Below, in pieces: positions 1-8,701 of a stretch of DNA of 64,000 bases; position 1 is the stretch's first letter, and every line of letters starts with the position of its first letter. The notes under the pieces were generated by a model. That model saw only the letters and a list, made by a program, of their open reading frames with translations. It did not search any database and had not been told where the DNA came from. The stretch is from Cohaesibacter gelatinilyticus (lineage in GTDB: Bacteria > Pseudomonadota > Alphaproteobacteria > Rhizobiales > Cohaesibacteraceae), in contig NZ_OBEL01000001.1 of NCBI RefSeq assembly GCF_900215605.1, forward strand, positions 496,001 to 560,000, given 5' to 3'. Position numbers and translations under genes: made by a program.

Positions 1-37
1 TTCTGCCAGGCTACGAATGAATGAGGAAGCTGGAATC

Positions 38-280
38 ATGTTGAAATGGATTGACCAAATTCCACTTCATATGCTGGTCATTGTTTCACTGACCTTGGGG
101 CTTGCGCCTTTTGTGCCTGAGCCGCACATCGTTGAGAAGTTACGCATGTTGGGGCAAGGGATTTTATCCAGGCCCATCGATATTCTGGATTTATTTATGC
201 ATGGGACCCCATGGCTTTTGCTGATCCTGCGTTTGCTGCGGTTGAAGCAATCAAAGTCAGAAGCCAAAGATCAATCCTAA
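38..280 (+). CDS. Small membrane protein of the 'RND transporter' small-protein type
   Basis: An 80-residue protein if read from the ATG at 38; an ATG at 17 adds seven residues, but the typical family start (M-L-K-W-I-D-x-I-P) is at 38. Two hydrophobic stretches (about residues 8-24 and 57-70) flank a conserved-looking middle with PFVPEPH, EKLRML and PIDILDLFMHGTP. Small proteins with this pattern are widely labelled 'RND transporter' in proteobacterial genomes, but no transport activity follows from the sequence. It lies tail to tail with the TetR gene, separated by 3 bases. Function unknown; the family assignment is from memory of the pattern. Confidence 0.65.
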   Translation: MLKWIDQIPLHMLVIVSLTLGLAPFVPEPHIVEKLRMLGQGILSRPIDILDLFMHGTPWLLLILRLLRLKQSKSEAKDQS

Positions 281-283
281 GCC

Positions 284-904
284 CTATCTTGAACCCAGTA
301 ATGGTTCCAGTGATGCCACATATGCTTGAATATCGTCACGATCTTCATCAAACCATTCCAGCGACCAGTTCAATGCGCCGAGAATAGCATGTCGAAGGTG
401 CCGTACTTTGGCTTGTTGCTCTTCGTTGGTTAACTTATGATTGGAGGCCCGAATATGACTGGTCAGCAAGTCAGTCCAGATGCGATCATAAGAACGGCGA
501 TGATCCAGCAGATCCTGTCGAACGGCTTCTGGTACAAATGGGTAGCAGCGGATATGCGCAGAAGAAAAATCGCTGGCTGAGAGCAGAGTTCTGAGATGAA
601 TGTGCATGGCGGCCAATACTCGATCATGAGAAGCCGTCTCGGTCGGCAAGGTCTGTAGCTCTTCGATAACGGCGGAACTGACAATATCGACTCCAACTCG
701 CATGACTTCGCCCACCAATGCATCTTTGGAGGAGAAATGGTAGTAAAGGCTACCTGCCTTCATGTCGACTTTCTGCGCAAGATCCCTCAAAGACATATGG
801 GAGTAACCGACGTCTCGCATCATCTTTGCCGCAACATTCAAGATTTCCTGTCTCGAGATAGAGGCTTTGTTTTGTTTGATTTTTCCTGACTTGCTTTTCG
901 ACAT
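284..904 (-). CDS. TetR/AcrR family transcriptional regulator
   Basis: A 206-residue regulator read from the ATG at 904; the frame stays open to a start at 955, but the shorter start gives the usual TetR length and puts the helix-turn-helix in its usual place. Residues about 15-60 carry the TetR DNA-binding pattern: an ILNVAAKMMRDVGY helix, then MSLRDLAQKVDMKAGSLYYHFSSKDAL, of which the SLYYHFSSKDAL part is the signature recognition helix. The C-terminal half is a helical ligand-binding domain with no recognisable ligand motif. It is convergent with the small membrane protein, and the next gene-like sequence on its upstream side is a pseudogene, so its target is not evident. Confidence 0.88.
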   Translation of the reverse strand: MSKSKSGKIKQNKASISRQEILNVAAKMMRDVGYSHMSLRDLAQKVDMKAGSLYYHFSSKDALVGEVMRVGVDIVSSAVIEELQTLPTETASHDRVLAAMHIHLRTLLSASDFSSAHIRCYPFVPEAVRQDLLDHRRSYDRIWTDLLTSHIRASNHKLTNEEQQAKVRHLRHAILGALNWSLEWFDEDRDDIQAYVASLEPLLGSR

Positions 905-1159
905 GCAGTGCGCGCGCTCCTTCACGGATTGTGAAATCGAGACAATCCTGACCATGTATATGCAGGAATTTCAGATTAGAGAGACTCGACTGCTTCCGCA
1001 AGCGTCACATCTCTTTCAAATGCTTAAGTTCAGATCATGCACTGATATTGTTCTTTGAGTGCAAATCCATATGGCCTGATGCTGAGTATCAGGAGAGGAG
1101 TGTCAGTTGATCGATAACGCCAGCGATTGCCTTTTCTGATGAGGTGAGCTCCAATGTGA

Positions 1160-1558
1160 AGCCAAGGCCTTCATTCTAAAGCGTGGGCTTTTGTTTGCCA
1201 TGCCCATCATGGCCAGACAATGCTCTGCGGCACGCTTCTCTATTTCTATCATGTCGTCAATGTTGTGATGGAAGTAACAGCTGCTCTTGCACGCCATGAT
1301 GACATAACGACCAATCAGCAGGATTTGGCCATACAGGCATCACCTCTTCAGGACATATTGGAAGATACGCCCATTCAGTTTGAGGATGTGGAGAATCTGT
1401 TTGGCCAGCAAGTGGCGCAAGTCATCAATGCATTGAACAAGAATTTGGCCTTACCGGCAAGTAAGGCTCGGATGAAGGACAGTCTTTGGTGCATTCTACC
1501 GCGACTTCGGGTCTTGGATGGTAGATCTTTGATGGAATATTGTTGTCTTCGTCATTGA
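1160..1558 (+). pseudogene. Decayed HD-domain (RelA/SpoT-type hydrolase-like) gene fragment
   Basis: The frame opening at 1160 translates to a sequence recalling small HD-domain phosphohydrolases: KAWAFVCHAHHGQ, then YFYHVVNVVMEVTAAL, then LQDILEDTP, FEDVENLFGQQVAQVINALNKN and MKDSL. In intact members the middle motif is LLHDxIEDT; here the metal-binding His is Gln (PLQDILEDT). After about 1490 the similarity moves to the +1 frame, where WMVDL (compare WMVKLADR) is followed at once by a stop. There is no proper start, the N-terminus is missing, a metal ligand is lost and there is a frameshift, so I call it a remnant. An ATG at 1220 gives a 112-residue open frame, but it begins inside the domain. 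Confidence 0.6.
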
Positions 1559-1971
1559 TTATCGGAGTGTATTTTACAGTATTCTCCAAAGGCAGGGCCA
1601 ACTCTGTGGCGTAGTGATCTGAAACAATCGATCCAGACAAGTATCATTTCTCCCAATTGATCTCAGGAAATTTCAAAAACCGCCTAAAATCCGGATATCA
1701 GCGCCGAGCCAAATATCTGTTCGTCTTGCTTGCATTTTCTCTGCCTGGATAAGTAAGTTTCCTATAGGGAAAAATGCTTCATTTTCGGAGCGGGATAACT
1801 GCTAATATCATCATGCAATCATTTGGAAAGTATGATTTTTTTGCCTCGATAAATTGAATGGAAGAAATGTGATTGGGTGTGGAATTGAAGGGCCAGTGGG
1901 TAAGCTTGGCGATACAACCAGTCGCAAATTCCATTTGAATGAGTTCGAATTGCCAGAGTGAGAGAAAAGAT
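1559..1971. other. Intergenic region upstream of purU
   Basis: About 410 bases between the HD-domain remnant and purU. The first part probably still belongs to the decayed gene. The rest is AT-rich and must hold the purU promoter, but I see no convincing -35/-10 pair, riboswitch or inverted repeat. Confidence 0.4.
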
Positions 1972-2844
1972 ATGAACCTGGTCCTGAAAATTACCTGTCC
2001 GGATCAACCCGGTGTTGTGGCAGAGCTGAGCTCCCGTCTTCTGGAGCTGAAATGCAACATTCTGGAATCATCCCAATTCTTCCAGCCATCTGCAGAGGCA
2101 GGAGCCGCAAAAGACGAGGGCACATTCTTCATGCGTGTCGTGATTTCGACGCCAGAGGATCTGAATAGTGAAAAGGTGGATGAAAGCCTGAAGGCGTTCG
2201 CCTCACAATTTGGCGCAAACCTGAGCTGTAATGAGCTCGGGTGCAAGGTACCAACAATCTTGATGGTTTCCAAATTTGATCATTGCCTCATGGATATCTT
2301 GTATCGCGTGCAAACTGACACTTTGCCGCTGGATATTGTTGCCGTTGTATCGAACCATGCCAATAGTCGACCGGACGTTGAACGGTTGGGCATTCCTTAT
2401 CATCTCTTGCCGGTTAATGCGGGTAACAAACGCGAGCAGGAAGAAAAGCTTGAAGAGATCATTGATCGGACTGGTGCGGGGCTGATTGTATTGGCGCGCT
2501 ATATGCAAATCCTGTCCGATGAATTCTCTTCTCGCCATTTTGGCAAGATCATCAACATTCATCATTCCTTTCTGCCAGCCTTCAAAGGTGCGATGCCATA
2601 TAAGCGAGCCTGGGAACGCGGCGTGAAAGCTATCGGTGCTACCGCGCATTACGTGACGCCGGATCTTGATGAGGGCCCGATTATCGAACAGCATGCCGAG
2701 AAAGTTACGCATGCTGAAAGTGCGACAGAACTTGTGCGCCGTGGTCGGGACATTGAAGCGAGAGCTCTCTCTCGTGCATTGCGCTTGCATGCGGAAGGTC
2801 GGGTCTTCATTGATGGCAACCGTACTGTTGTTTTTGAACACTGA
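1972..2844 (+). CDS. purU: Formyltetrahydrofolate deformylase
   Basis: A 290-residue protein that hydrolyses 10-formyl-tetrahydrofolate to formate and tetrahydrofolate, which balances one-carbon pools and supplies formate. The start at 1972 is chosen because the N-terminus then begins directly with the ACT domain (LKITCPDQPGVVAELSSRL, residues 4-22) and gives the usual family length; a frame-open start at 1939 adds 11 unlike residues. The C-terminal formyltransferase-like domain contains GLIVLARYMQILS, NIHHSFLPAFKGAMPY (the His of the catalytic HxSFLP motif) and the distal DEGPIIEQ, so the catalytic Asn/His/Asp set looks intact. A stand-alone gene with a weak purine-rich ribosome site (GAGAG) before the ATG. 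Confidence 0.93.
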   Translation: MNLVLKITCPDQPGVVAELSSRLLELKCNILESSQFFQPSAEAGAAKDEGTFFMRVVISTPEDLNSEKVDESLKAFASQFGANLSCNELGCKVPTILMVSKFDHCLMDILYRVQTDTLPLDIVAVVSNHANSRPDVERLGIPYHLLPVNAGNKREQEEKLEEIIDRTGAGLIVLARYMQILSDEFSSRHFGKIINIHHSFLPAFKGAMPYKRAWERGVKAIGATAHYVTPDLDEGPIIEQHAEKVTHAESATELVRRGRDIEARALSRALRLHAEGRVFIDGNRTVVFEH

Positions 2845-2871
2845 TCTGATGAGCAAAATATTGCGTAACAA

Positions 2872-2935
2872 CTCTCATTGTAGTCTGACGGGAATCTGAT
2901 CAAAGTCTGATCGAAATAACGACTGCAATGAGAGG
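2872..2935 (+). promoter_or_regulatory. Possible ribosome-site-sequestering hairpin in the photolyase leader
   Basis: CTCTCATTGTAG at 2872-2883 can pair with CTGCAATGAGAG at 2923-2934 (11 Watson-Crick pairs and one G-U). The 3' arm covers most of the AGAGG Shine-Dalgarno sequence at 2931-2935, six bases before the ATG. The 39-base loop contains repeated TCTGATC elements. If the transcript starts upstream of 2872, folding would hide the ribosome site. Role in control is inferred. Confidence 0.4.
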
Positions 2936-2940
2936 CCACC

Positions 2941-4395
2941 ATGACAAACATCGCCATTCATTGGTTTCGACAGGATTTGCGCCTTTCAGACAATCCATCC
3001 TTGCGTCACGCCTGTGAGAGCGGTGCTGTAGTTCCTGTCTATATTTTGGAAGATGAAGAAGCAGCTGCCTACCAGATGGGTGGTGCTAGCCGTTGGTGGC
3101 TTCATCAGTCTTTGAGAAGTCTCAATCAGTCATTGGATGGCAATCTACGTTTGTTCAAGGGACGAGCAGCAGATATCCTTCTTGCCTTACAAGAGCTATA
3201 TGGCGCTGACGTGATCACTTGGACACGCTGTTATGAGCCGTGGCGGATGACGCGTGACGAAGGGCTGAAAGAACAGCTCAGGGCGTCCAAGGCAACGGTG
3301 ATTAGTCACAATGGCTCGCTTTTATGGGAGCCATGGCAGGTAAAAAAGGCAGATGGGACTCCCTATAAGGTCTTTACCCCTTTCTTTCGAAAAGGCTGCC
3401 TTCAATCAGCACCTCCGCCAGCACTGCCCCTAGGTGCCCCTGAGCAAATAAGCTATGCGGTTGGCAGAGATGATGGCTCACTCGATCTTGCAGATTTGAA
3501 ACTGGAGCCTCAAAGGCCGGAACCCAACTGGCATTTGCAATTGGCGCCTCATTGGAAGATTGGTGAGAAGGTAGCACAGCAAAAAGCCTTGAGCTTCTTT
3601 CAGAGTGGATTGCAGGGTTACAAGCAGGGTAGAAACTTTCCTGCAAAAGCCAATATTTCTCTTTTGTCTCCTCATCTCCATTTTGGCGAAATTTCGCCAA
3701 ATCAGGTCTGGTATGGAGCGCTAGATTACTTGAAATCGCATTCTGCGACCGAGGAGCAGGCTGCAAAAGATCTGGATCATTTTCTGTCTGAGCTGGCTTG
3801 GCGCGAATTTTCCTATTCCTTGCTCTTCTATAACCGTGATTTGCCAGAAGAGCCCTTAAACCCGATCTTTGGAGATTTTTCCTGGCGGGAAGACGACCGG
3901 ATGCTGCGAGCATGGCAAAAAGGACAGACAGGTATCCCCATAGTGGATGCAGGCATGCGCCAGCTCTGGCAAACTGGCTTCATGCATAACCGTTTGCGCA
4001 TGATTGTGGCATCATTTCTTATCAAGAATTTGAGAATTGATTGGCGGGTAGGGCAGGCCTGGTTTTGGGATTGTCTTGTCGATGCGGATCTTGCATCCAA
4101 TAGCGCATCCTGGCAATGGGTAGCAGGATGCGGGGCGGATGCAGCTCCATATTTTCGCATCTTCAATCCAGTCCTGCAGGGTGAAAAATTCGATAAGAAT
4201 GGCGCTTATACAAGACAATATGTGCCAGAACTATCCGCTCTACCCGACAAATATCTGTTCAAGCCATGGCAAGCTCCCAAAGCGCTGCTGGAAGAGTGCG
4301 GGATTACGCTTGGTGTGACCTATCCTTACCCAATCGTGGACCTGAAACAGTCACGAAATGAGGCATTGGAAGCCTATCGGAATTGTAGGATTTAG
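2941..4395 (+). CDS. phr: Deoxyribodipyrimidine photolyase (class I CPD photolyase/cryptochrome family)
   Basis: A 484-residue light-dependent DNA repair enzyme that splits cyclobutane pyrimidine dimers using FADH-. The N-terminal alpha/beta antenna domain starts IHWFRQDLRLSDNPSL (residues 6-21). The FAD-binding helical domain has FLSELAWREFSYSLLFY, GIPIVDAGMRQLWQTGFMHNRLRMIVASFL and the signature SASWQWVAGCGADAAPYFRIFNP, which carries the Trp-rich active-site region. All core motifs are intact and the length is normal. AGAGG sits six bases before the ATG. No photosensory C-terminal extension is present, so a repair enzyme is more likely than a cryptochrome. The nearest upstream gene is purU, 96 bases away on the same strand. 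Confidence 0.93.
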   Translation: MTNIAIHWFRQDLRLSDNPSLRHACESGAVVPVYILEDEEAAAYQMGGASRWWLHQSLRSLNQSLDGNLRLFKGRAADILLALQELYGADVITWTRCYEPWRMTRDEGLKEQLRASKATVISHNGSLLWEPWQVKKADGTPYKVFTPFFRKGCLQSAPPPALPLGAPEQISYAVGRDDGSLDLADLKLEPQRPEPNWHLQLAPHWKIGEKVAQQKALSFFQSGLQGYKQGRNFPAKANISLLSPHLHFGEISPNQVWYGALDYLKSHSATEEQAAKDLDHFLSELAWREFSYSLLFYNRDLPEEPLNPIFGDFSWREDDRMLRAWQKGQTGIPIVDAGMRQLWQTGFMHNRLRMIVASFLIKNLRIDWRVGQAWFWDCLVDADLASNSASWQWVAGCGADAAPYFRIFNPVLQGEKFDKNGAYTRQYVPELSALPDKYLFKPWQAPKALLEECGITLGVTYPYPIVDLKQSRNEALEAYRNCRI

Positions 4396-4462
4396 TGCTT
4401 TTGCACAATTTGAGCATAAATAAATTTTGATTTAATGGGCTGAAATAAATGGGAAAATATGA

Positions 4463-4483
4463 ATGATCTTATTTTGAGATCAT
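4463..4483 (+). promoter_or_regulatory. Inverted repeat just upstream of the ABC operon promoter
   Basis: ATGATCT, seven bases, AGATCAT: a perfect 7-bp inverted repeat that ends two bases before the proposed -35 box. The position suits an operator for a dimeric regulator. No cognate regulator gene lies next to it. Confidence 0.3.
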
Positions 4484-4484
4484 A

Positions 4485-4513
4485 TTGACCTACGAAAATA
4501 TTTGACTTATGCT
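4485..4513 (+). promoter_or_regulatory. Candidate sigma-70 promoter of the branched-chain-type ABC operon
   Basis: TTGACC, 17 bases, TATGCT: a near-consensus -35 and a fair -10 at optimal spacing, about 190 bases before the binding-protein start. It lies in the 304-base gap (4396-4699) after the photolyase gene; apart from this and the inverted repeat next to it, I see nothing else there. Confidence 0.4.
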
Positions 4514-4699
4514 CATAATATGCAAAACTCCCTCTCGACAATTGAAGCCGATCCTGTCGGGGGATGGGCTATGCCTTTGTCGGTTGTTAGCGGGAGTGGT
4601 GACCTCCATCCTGTGTTTCAACTGGCAGGGGCCCAAAAGGATTTGTGTTGTGCTTTCAGAACATGAAAGCTGACCAAAACCCGTTCAGGGAGAGAGAGT

Positions 4700-5917
4700 A
4701 TGCAAACACGCCGTAGCATTCTGGCCGGCCTTGGTGCCGTTATTCTGTCGGCTACTGCCGGTCTTGGGCTTGTGACAGATCGTGCCGTTGCAGCTGATGT
4801 GATCAAGATCGGAGAAATCAACTCCTACACCCGCCTGCCAGCCTTCACCATTCCTTATCGCAATGGTTGGCAACTGGCTCTGGAAGAAGTCAATAAAGCT
4901 GGTGGCATCAAAGGCGCTCAGATCGAAGTAATCAGCCGCGATGATACCGGAGATCCGGCAACTGCAGTCCGCATTGCTCAGGAGCTGGTCTCAAAGGATG
5001 AGGTGAGCCTGCTATTTGGCACCTTCTTCTCACATATAGGGTTGGCCGTCAGCGATTTTGCCAAGCACCGCAAGACGCTTTTCATTGCAGCGGAGCCGCT
5101 GACCGACGCTCTCGTTTGGTCAAAAGGGAACGATTATACCTATCGTCTGCGTCCATCCACACATATGCAAGCTGCTATGCTTGCCAAGCAGGCAGCAAAG
5201 CTGGGCAAAAAGAAATGGGCAACAATTGCACCAAACTATGCCTACGGCAAAGATGCGGTAAAAGCCTTCAAATCGGAGCTGACCAAACTACAGCCCGAGG
5301 TGGAATGGGTCACCGAACAATGGCCGACCCTGTTCAAGATTGATGCTGGGTCCACGGTACGTGCGCTGGAAGCTGCCAAACCTGAGGCAATCTACAATGT
5401 GACCTTTGGAGGTGATCTGGCCAAGTTCGTGCGCGAAGGCTCTTTGCGCTATCTCTTTGATGATCGTGAGGTGGTTTCTATCCTTACGGGCGAGCCGGAA
5501 TACCTCACCCCGTTGGGCAAGGAAGCGCCAAAGGACTGGATTGTAACCGGTTATCCTGCGGCTCAGATTGACACCGAAGTGCATCAGGCCTTCTCAAAAG
5601 CCTATCAGGCCAAATTTGGTGAATTGCCAAAGGCAGGTGCATTGGTCGGTTACAATGCGATGTTGTCAGTGATTGAGGTGCTCAAGAAAGCCAAGTCCAC
5701 CGAGACAAAAGATCTGCTGGTTGCAATGAACGGCCTGACAGTCGAAGCACCATCCGGCACATTCACTTATCGTGCCGCCGATCATCAGGCGACAATGGGT
5801 GCCTATGTTGGTAAAACCGGCTTCATCGATGGCAAGCCCGCCATGATCGAATGGTCTTATGCAGATGGTGCTGACTATCTGCCAAGTGAAGAAGAAGCCC
5901 AAAAATTACGCCCATAA
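4700..5917 (+). CDS. ABC transporter substrate-binding protein, branched-chain amino acid/amide (HAAT) type
   Basis: A 405-residue periplasmic binding protein (type I fold, LivK/UrtA relatives). The N-terminus has a twin-arginine-like start (TRRSILAG) followed by a hydrophobic segment and cleavage after AVA (about residue 31). Mature sequence: IKIGEINSYTRLPAF, NGWQLALEEVNKAGGIKG and EVISRDDTGDPATAVRIAQEL are the usual first-lobe motifs, and VGYNAMLSVIEVLKKA lies in the second lobe. It is the first gene of a four-gene operon with a fused permease and two ATPases, so it confers the specificity. The ligand cannot be named: candidates are branched-chain amino acids, amides, urea or aromatic acids, and no catabolic gene is adjacent. 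GGGAGAGAG precedes the ATG. Confidence 0.88.
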   Translation: MQTRRSILAGLGAVILSATAGLGLVTDRAVAADVIKIGEINSYTRLPAFTIPYRNGWQLALEEVNKAGGIKGAQIEVISRDDTGDPATAVRIAQELVSKDEVSLLFGTFFSHIGLAVSDFAKHRKTLFIAAEPLTDALVWSKGNDYTYRLRPSTHMQAAMLAKQAAKLGKKKWATIAPNYAYGKDAVKAFKSELTKLQPEVEWVTEQWPTLFKIDAGSTVRALEAAKPEAIYNVTFGGDLAKFVREGSLRYLFDDREVVSILTGEPEYLTPLGKEAPKDWIVTGYPAAQIDTEVHQAFSKAYQAKFGELPKAGALVGYNAMLSVIEVLKKAKSTETKDLLVAMNGLTVEAPSGTFTYRAADHQATMGAYVGKTGFIDGKPAMIEWSYADGADYLPSEEEAQKLRP

Positions 5918-5981
5918 CGAGCAAAGTGGCTAATTTCCCAGTTTTTAGACTGGCTATTTAAAACAAATTGAGACACAAGGC

Positions 5982-6003
5982 ATAGGCGGCTTAGGTCGCC
6001 TAT
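5982..6003 (+). terminator. Intercistronic hairpin after the binding-protein gene
   Basis: ATAGGCG, eight-base loop, CGCCTAT, followed by TCTTTTGATT. It sits in the 121-base gap between the binding-protein gene and its permease gene. Such hairpins commonly act as partial terminators or 3' stabilisers, so that the binding protein is made in excess over the membrane parts. That role is inferred from position. Confidence 0.5.
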
Positions 6004-6038
6004 TCTTTTGATTCCCATATCGAGCGGGCAAGAGTTCC

Positions 6039-7898
6039 ATGGGTTTTTATCTCGCGCAATTGCTGACAGGGCTGGCAAATGCCTCCTCGCTCTTCCTCAT
6101 TGCCTCGGGTTTGTCAATCATCTTTGGCGTGACCCGCGTGGTCAATTTTGCCCATGGTTCCTTTTTCATGATTGGTGCCTATCTTGCCTATAGCTTCGTG
6201 ACCTATTTCGAAGTGGGAATTTTTGGTTTTTGGGGTAGCATCTTGTTTGCGTCCCTCTGCGTGGCCGTTATCGGTGGTCTGATCGAGATGACGATCTTGC
6301 GCCGCATCTATGCATCTCCTGAATTATTCCAGCTTGTAGCGACCTTTGGTATTGTTCTGGTTATTCAGGATATTGCTCTTGCTGTATGGGGAGCAGAGGA
6401 CCTGCTTGGACCGCGTGCTCCGGGACTGGATCGTGCTGTCCGTATTCTGGGCGAGCCTATTCCCGAATATGATTTGGCGCTGATTGTGATCGGGCCAGCA
6501 GTTCTCGCGCTGGTCTGGCTTTTATTTCACCGTACCCGTTGGGGCATCTTGGTACGGGCGGCAACTCATGATCGCGAAATGGTGGCGGCTCTTGGTGTCA
6601 ATCAACGCTGGCTTTTCACCTCAACATTCATGGTTGGTTCGTTTCTCGCTGGCCTAGGTGGAGCTTTACAGGTGCCGCGTGAGAGTGTATCGCTTTTGAT
6701 GGACCTTTCCATAATTGGTGAAGCTTTTGTCGTGGTGGTTATTGGCGGTATGGGATCGGTCACTGGTGCCTTCATTGCAGCGGCCCTGATCTCGGTTCTC
6801 AATGCCTTCGGGATTTTGTTGTTCCCATCGATTTCGCTGCTTTTGCCCTTTCTGGTCATGGCCGTTGTGCTGATCCTGCGCCCTTGGGGGCTACTGGGTA
6901 AACCCGGTTCAGGCCATGGTGCACCAGAGGCACCGCATGATCCTCTGCGTTTGCTGAATCAGCGTGCCATCTGGGCCGTGGCGCTGGTCTTTGCAGCTCT
7001 TCTGATGATACCAGTCGCAACTGACGGTTTCCTCTTGATACTGTTTGTCGATGTGTTGGTTGCGATGCTTTTTGCAGCCAGTTTGCAGTTCCTGATGGGC
7101 GTAGGGGGCATGGTCTCATTTGGCCATGCTGCCTATTTTGGTCTCGGCGCTTATGGCGCAGCGTTATGTGTCAAATATCTCGCCATTCCAATGGAACTGG
7201 CTTTGATTGCAGGCCCTGCCAGTGGTGCGTTGGGAGCGCTGATCTTTGGTTGGTTCTGCGTACGGCTATCGGGTGTCTATTTGGCGATGCTGACATTAGC
7301 AGCCGCGCAAATACTCTGGGGCATTGCCTTTCAATGGCAGGATGTGACTGGGGGCGACGATGGTATTCTTGGCCTTTGGCCATCTGACTGGGCGTCCAGC
7401 CAGACAAACTACTATTATCTGACCTTGATCCTTTGTGTGACCGGTCTTTGGATCTTGCGCCGGGTTGCTTATTCCCCGTTTGGCTATGTCTTGAGGGGAG
7501 GGCGCGATAGTGAATTGCGGTCCGAGGCTATTGGATTGAACCTGAAATTCCATCAGTGGATGGGTTTCACCTTGGTCGGCGGCTTGGCCGGTCTGGCCGG
7601 TGTGATTTTTGCGTTCTCAAAGGGGAGCGTCTTCCCGGATATCCTCTCCATTCCCCACTCGGTCGACGCTTTGATCATGGTGCTTCTGGGCGGCATCCAG
7701 TCGCTGTTTGGGCCAATTTTGGGGGCAGTCAGTTTCATCTGGCTGGAAGATTGGATTTCGCGCTTTGATTATTGGCGCTTCATTTTCGGCACTATCATTT
7801 TGGTAATTGTGATCATCGCGCCCAATGGCTTGTCTGGCCTTGTATCTCTTGTCTGGAGCAAGGCAACAAAGACAAGCAGTCAAGGAGCGGCGTCATGA
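6039..7898 (+). CDS. Fused LivH-LivM ABC permease, branched-chain type
   Basis: A 619-residue inner-membrane protein that combines both permease subunits normally made as LivH and LivM. Residues 1-290 are LivH-like: LTGLANASSLFLIASGLSIIFG and NFAHGSFFMIGAYLAY, a glutamate-containing loop, then GGMGSVTGAFIAAALISV. A hydrophilic linker (about 291-310, GKPGSGHGAPEAPHD) leads to a LivM-like half with LMGVGGMVSFGHAAYFGLGAYGAA and IMVLLGGIQSLFGPILGA. The NFAHG/SFGHAA motifs in the two halves are the equivalent coupling elements. The stop overlaps the next start by ATGA, which implies translational coupling to the first ATPase. Fusions of this kind are known in alphaproteobacteria. Confidence 0.9.
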   Translation: MGFYLAQLLTGLANASSLFLIASGLSIIFGVTRVVNFAHGSFFMIGAYLAYSFVTYFEVGIFGFWGSILFASLCVAVIGGLIEMTILRRIYASPELFQLVATFGIVLVIQDIALAVWGAEDLLGPRAPGLDRAVRILGEPIPEYDLALIVIGPAVLALVWLLFHRTRWGILVRAATHDREMVAALGVNQRWLFTSTFMVGSFLAGLGGALQVPRESVSLLMDLSIIGEAFVVVVIGGMGSVTGAFIAAALISVLNAFGILLFPSISLLLPFLVMAVVLILRPWGLLGKPGSGHGAPEAPHDPLRLLNQRAIWAVALVFAALLMIPVATDGFLLILFVDVLVAMLFAASLQFLMGVGGMVSFGHAAYFGLGAYGAALCVKYLAIPMELALIAGPASGALGALIFGWFCVRLSGVYLAMLTLAAAQILWGIAFQWQDVTGGDDGILGLWPSDWASSQTNYYYLTLILCVTGLWILRRVAYSPFGYVLRGGRDSELRSEAIGLNLKFHQWMGFTLVGGLAGLAGVIFAFSKGSVFPDILSIPHSVDALIMVLLGGIQSLFGPILGAVSFIWLEDWISRFDYWRFIFGTIILVIVIIAPNGLSGLVSLVWSKATKTSSQGAAS

Positions 7899-8701
7899 CC
7901 ATCATGAAAGTACGTGATCTCTCCAAAAGCTTCGGTGGTATCGAGGCAGTCAGGAAAGTTTCCTTTGAGCTGAAAAAAGGAGAATTCCTGGCGTTGATCG
8001 GTCCCAATGGAGCAGGAAAATCTACCTGCTTCAACATGATCAATGGCTATCTGAAGCCAGATAGCGGCTCAGTGGAGCTGGCACAACCAAATGGAAAATG
8101 GTGCAATCTGGTTGGACGCAAACCGCGTGCAATCTGGCGCTATGGCGTTGGTCGAACCTTCCAAATCACGGCAACCTTTGCCTCGATGACAGTTCGTGAA
8201 AATGTGCAGATGGCTCTGATTTCTCATTATCGTAGCAGCCTGAATATCTGGGTAAGGGCAACAAGGCAATATAATGCCGAAGCGGATCAATTGCTCGAGA
8301 TGGTATCCATGCAGGATCTTGCAGATCGTGCTTGTTCTGAATTGGCATATGGTGATTTGAAGCGACTGGAACTGGCTATTGCACTTGCCCATGCTCCCAG
8401 GCTCTTGCTGATGGATGAGCCGACGGCTGGTATGGCACCGTCCGAACGAGATGCTCTCATGTCATTGGTGGCAGATATCGTGCATGAAGAGGATCTGAGT
8501 GTCATGTTCACAGAGCATGACATGGATGTGGTATTTGAGCATGCAGATCGAATCCTTGTCCTCAATCGGGGCGAGCTGATTGCCCAAGGGGATGAAGAAG
8601 AGATCCGCACAAATAAACTGGTGCAAGAGGTTTATCTTGGTGGTGGTTCTGTTTTTGGTGATGCGCCCAAACACGAAGAGGAAAGCCATGCTGAAGGTTG
8701 A
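7895..8701 (+). CDS. ABC transporter ATPase, LivG type
   Basis: A 268-residue cytoplasmic ATPase of the branched-chain uptake system. Start at 7895 (ATGA overlap with the permease stop), although the frame is open to 7772. It shows Walker A GPNGAGKST, the Q-loop region FQITATFASMTVRENV, a signature in the LivG style (LAYGDLKRLELA), Walker B LLLMDEP, TAGM and the H-loop MFTEHDMDVVFEHADRI. LivG-type proteins carry the extended insert between Walker A and the signature that is seen here. It pairs with the next gene. Confidence 0.9.
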   Translation: MTIMKVRDLSKSFGGIEAVRKVSFELKKGEFLALIGPNGAGKSTCFNMINGYLKPDSGSVELAQPNGKWCNLVGRKPRAIWRYGVGRTFQITATFASMTVRENVQMALISHYRSSLNIWVRATRQYNAEADQLLEMVSMQDLADRACSELAYGDLKRLELAIALAHAPRLLLMDEPTAGMAPSERDALMSLVADIVHEEDLSVMFTEHDMDVVFEHADRILVLNRGELIAQGDEEEIRTNKLVQEVYLGGGSVFGDAPKHEEESHAEG

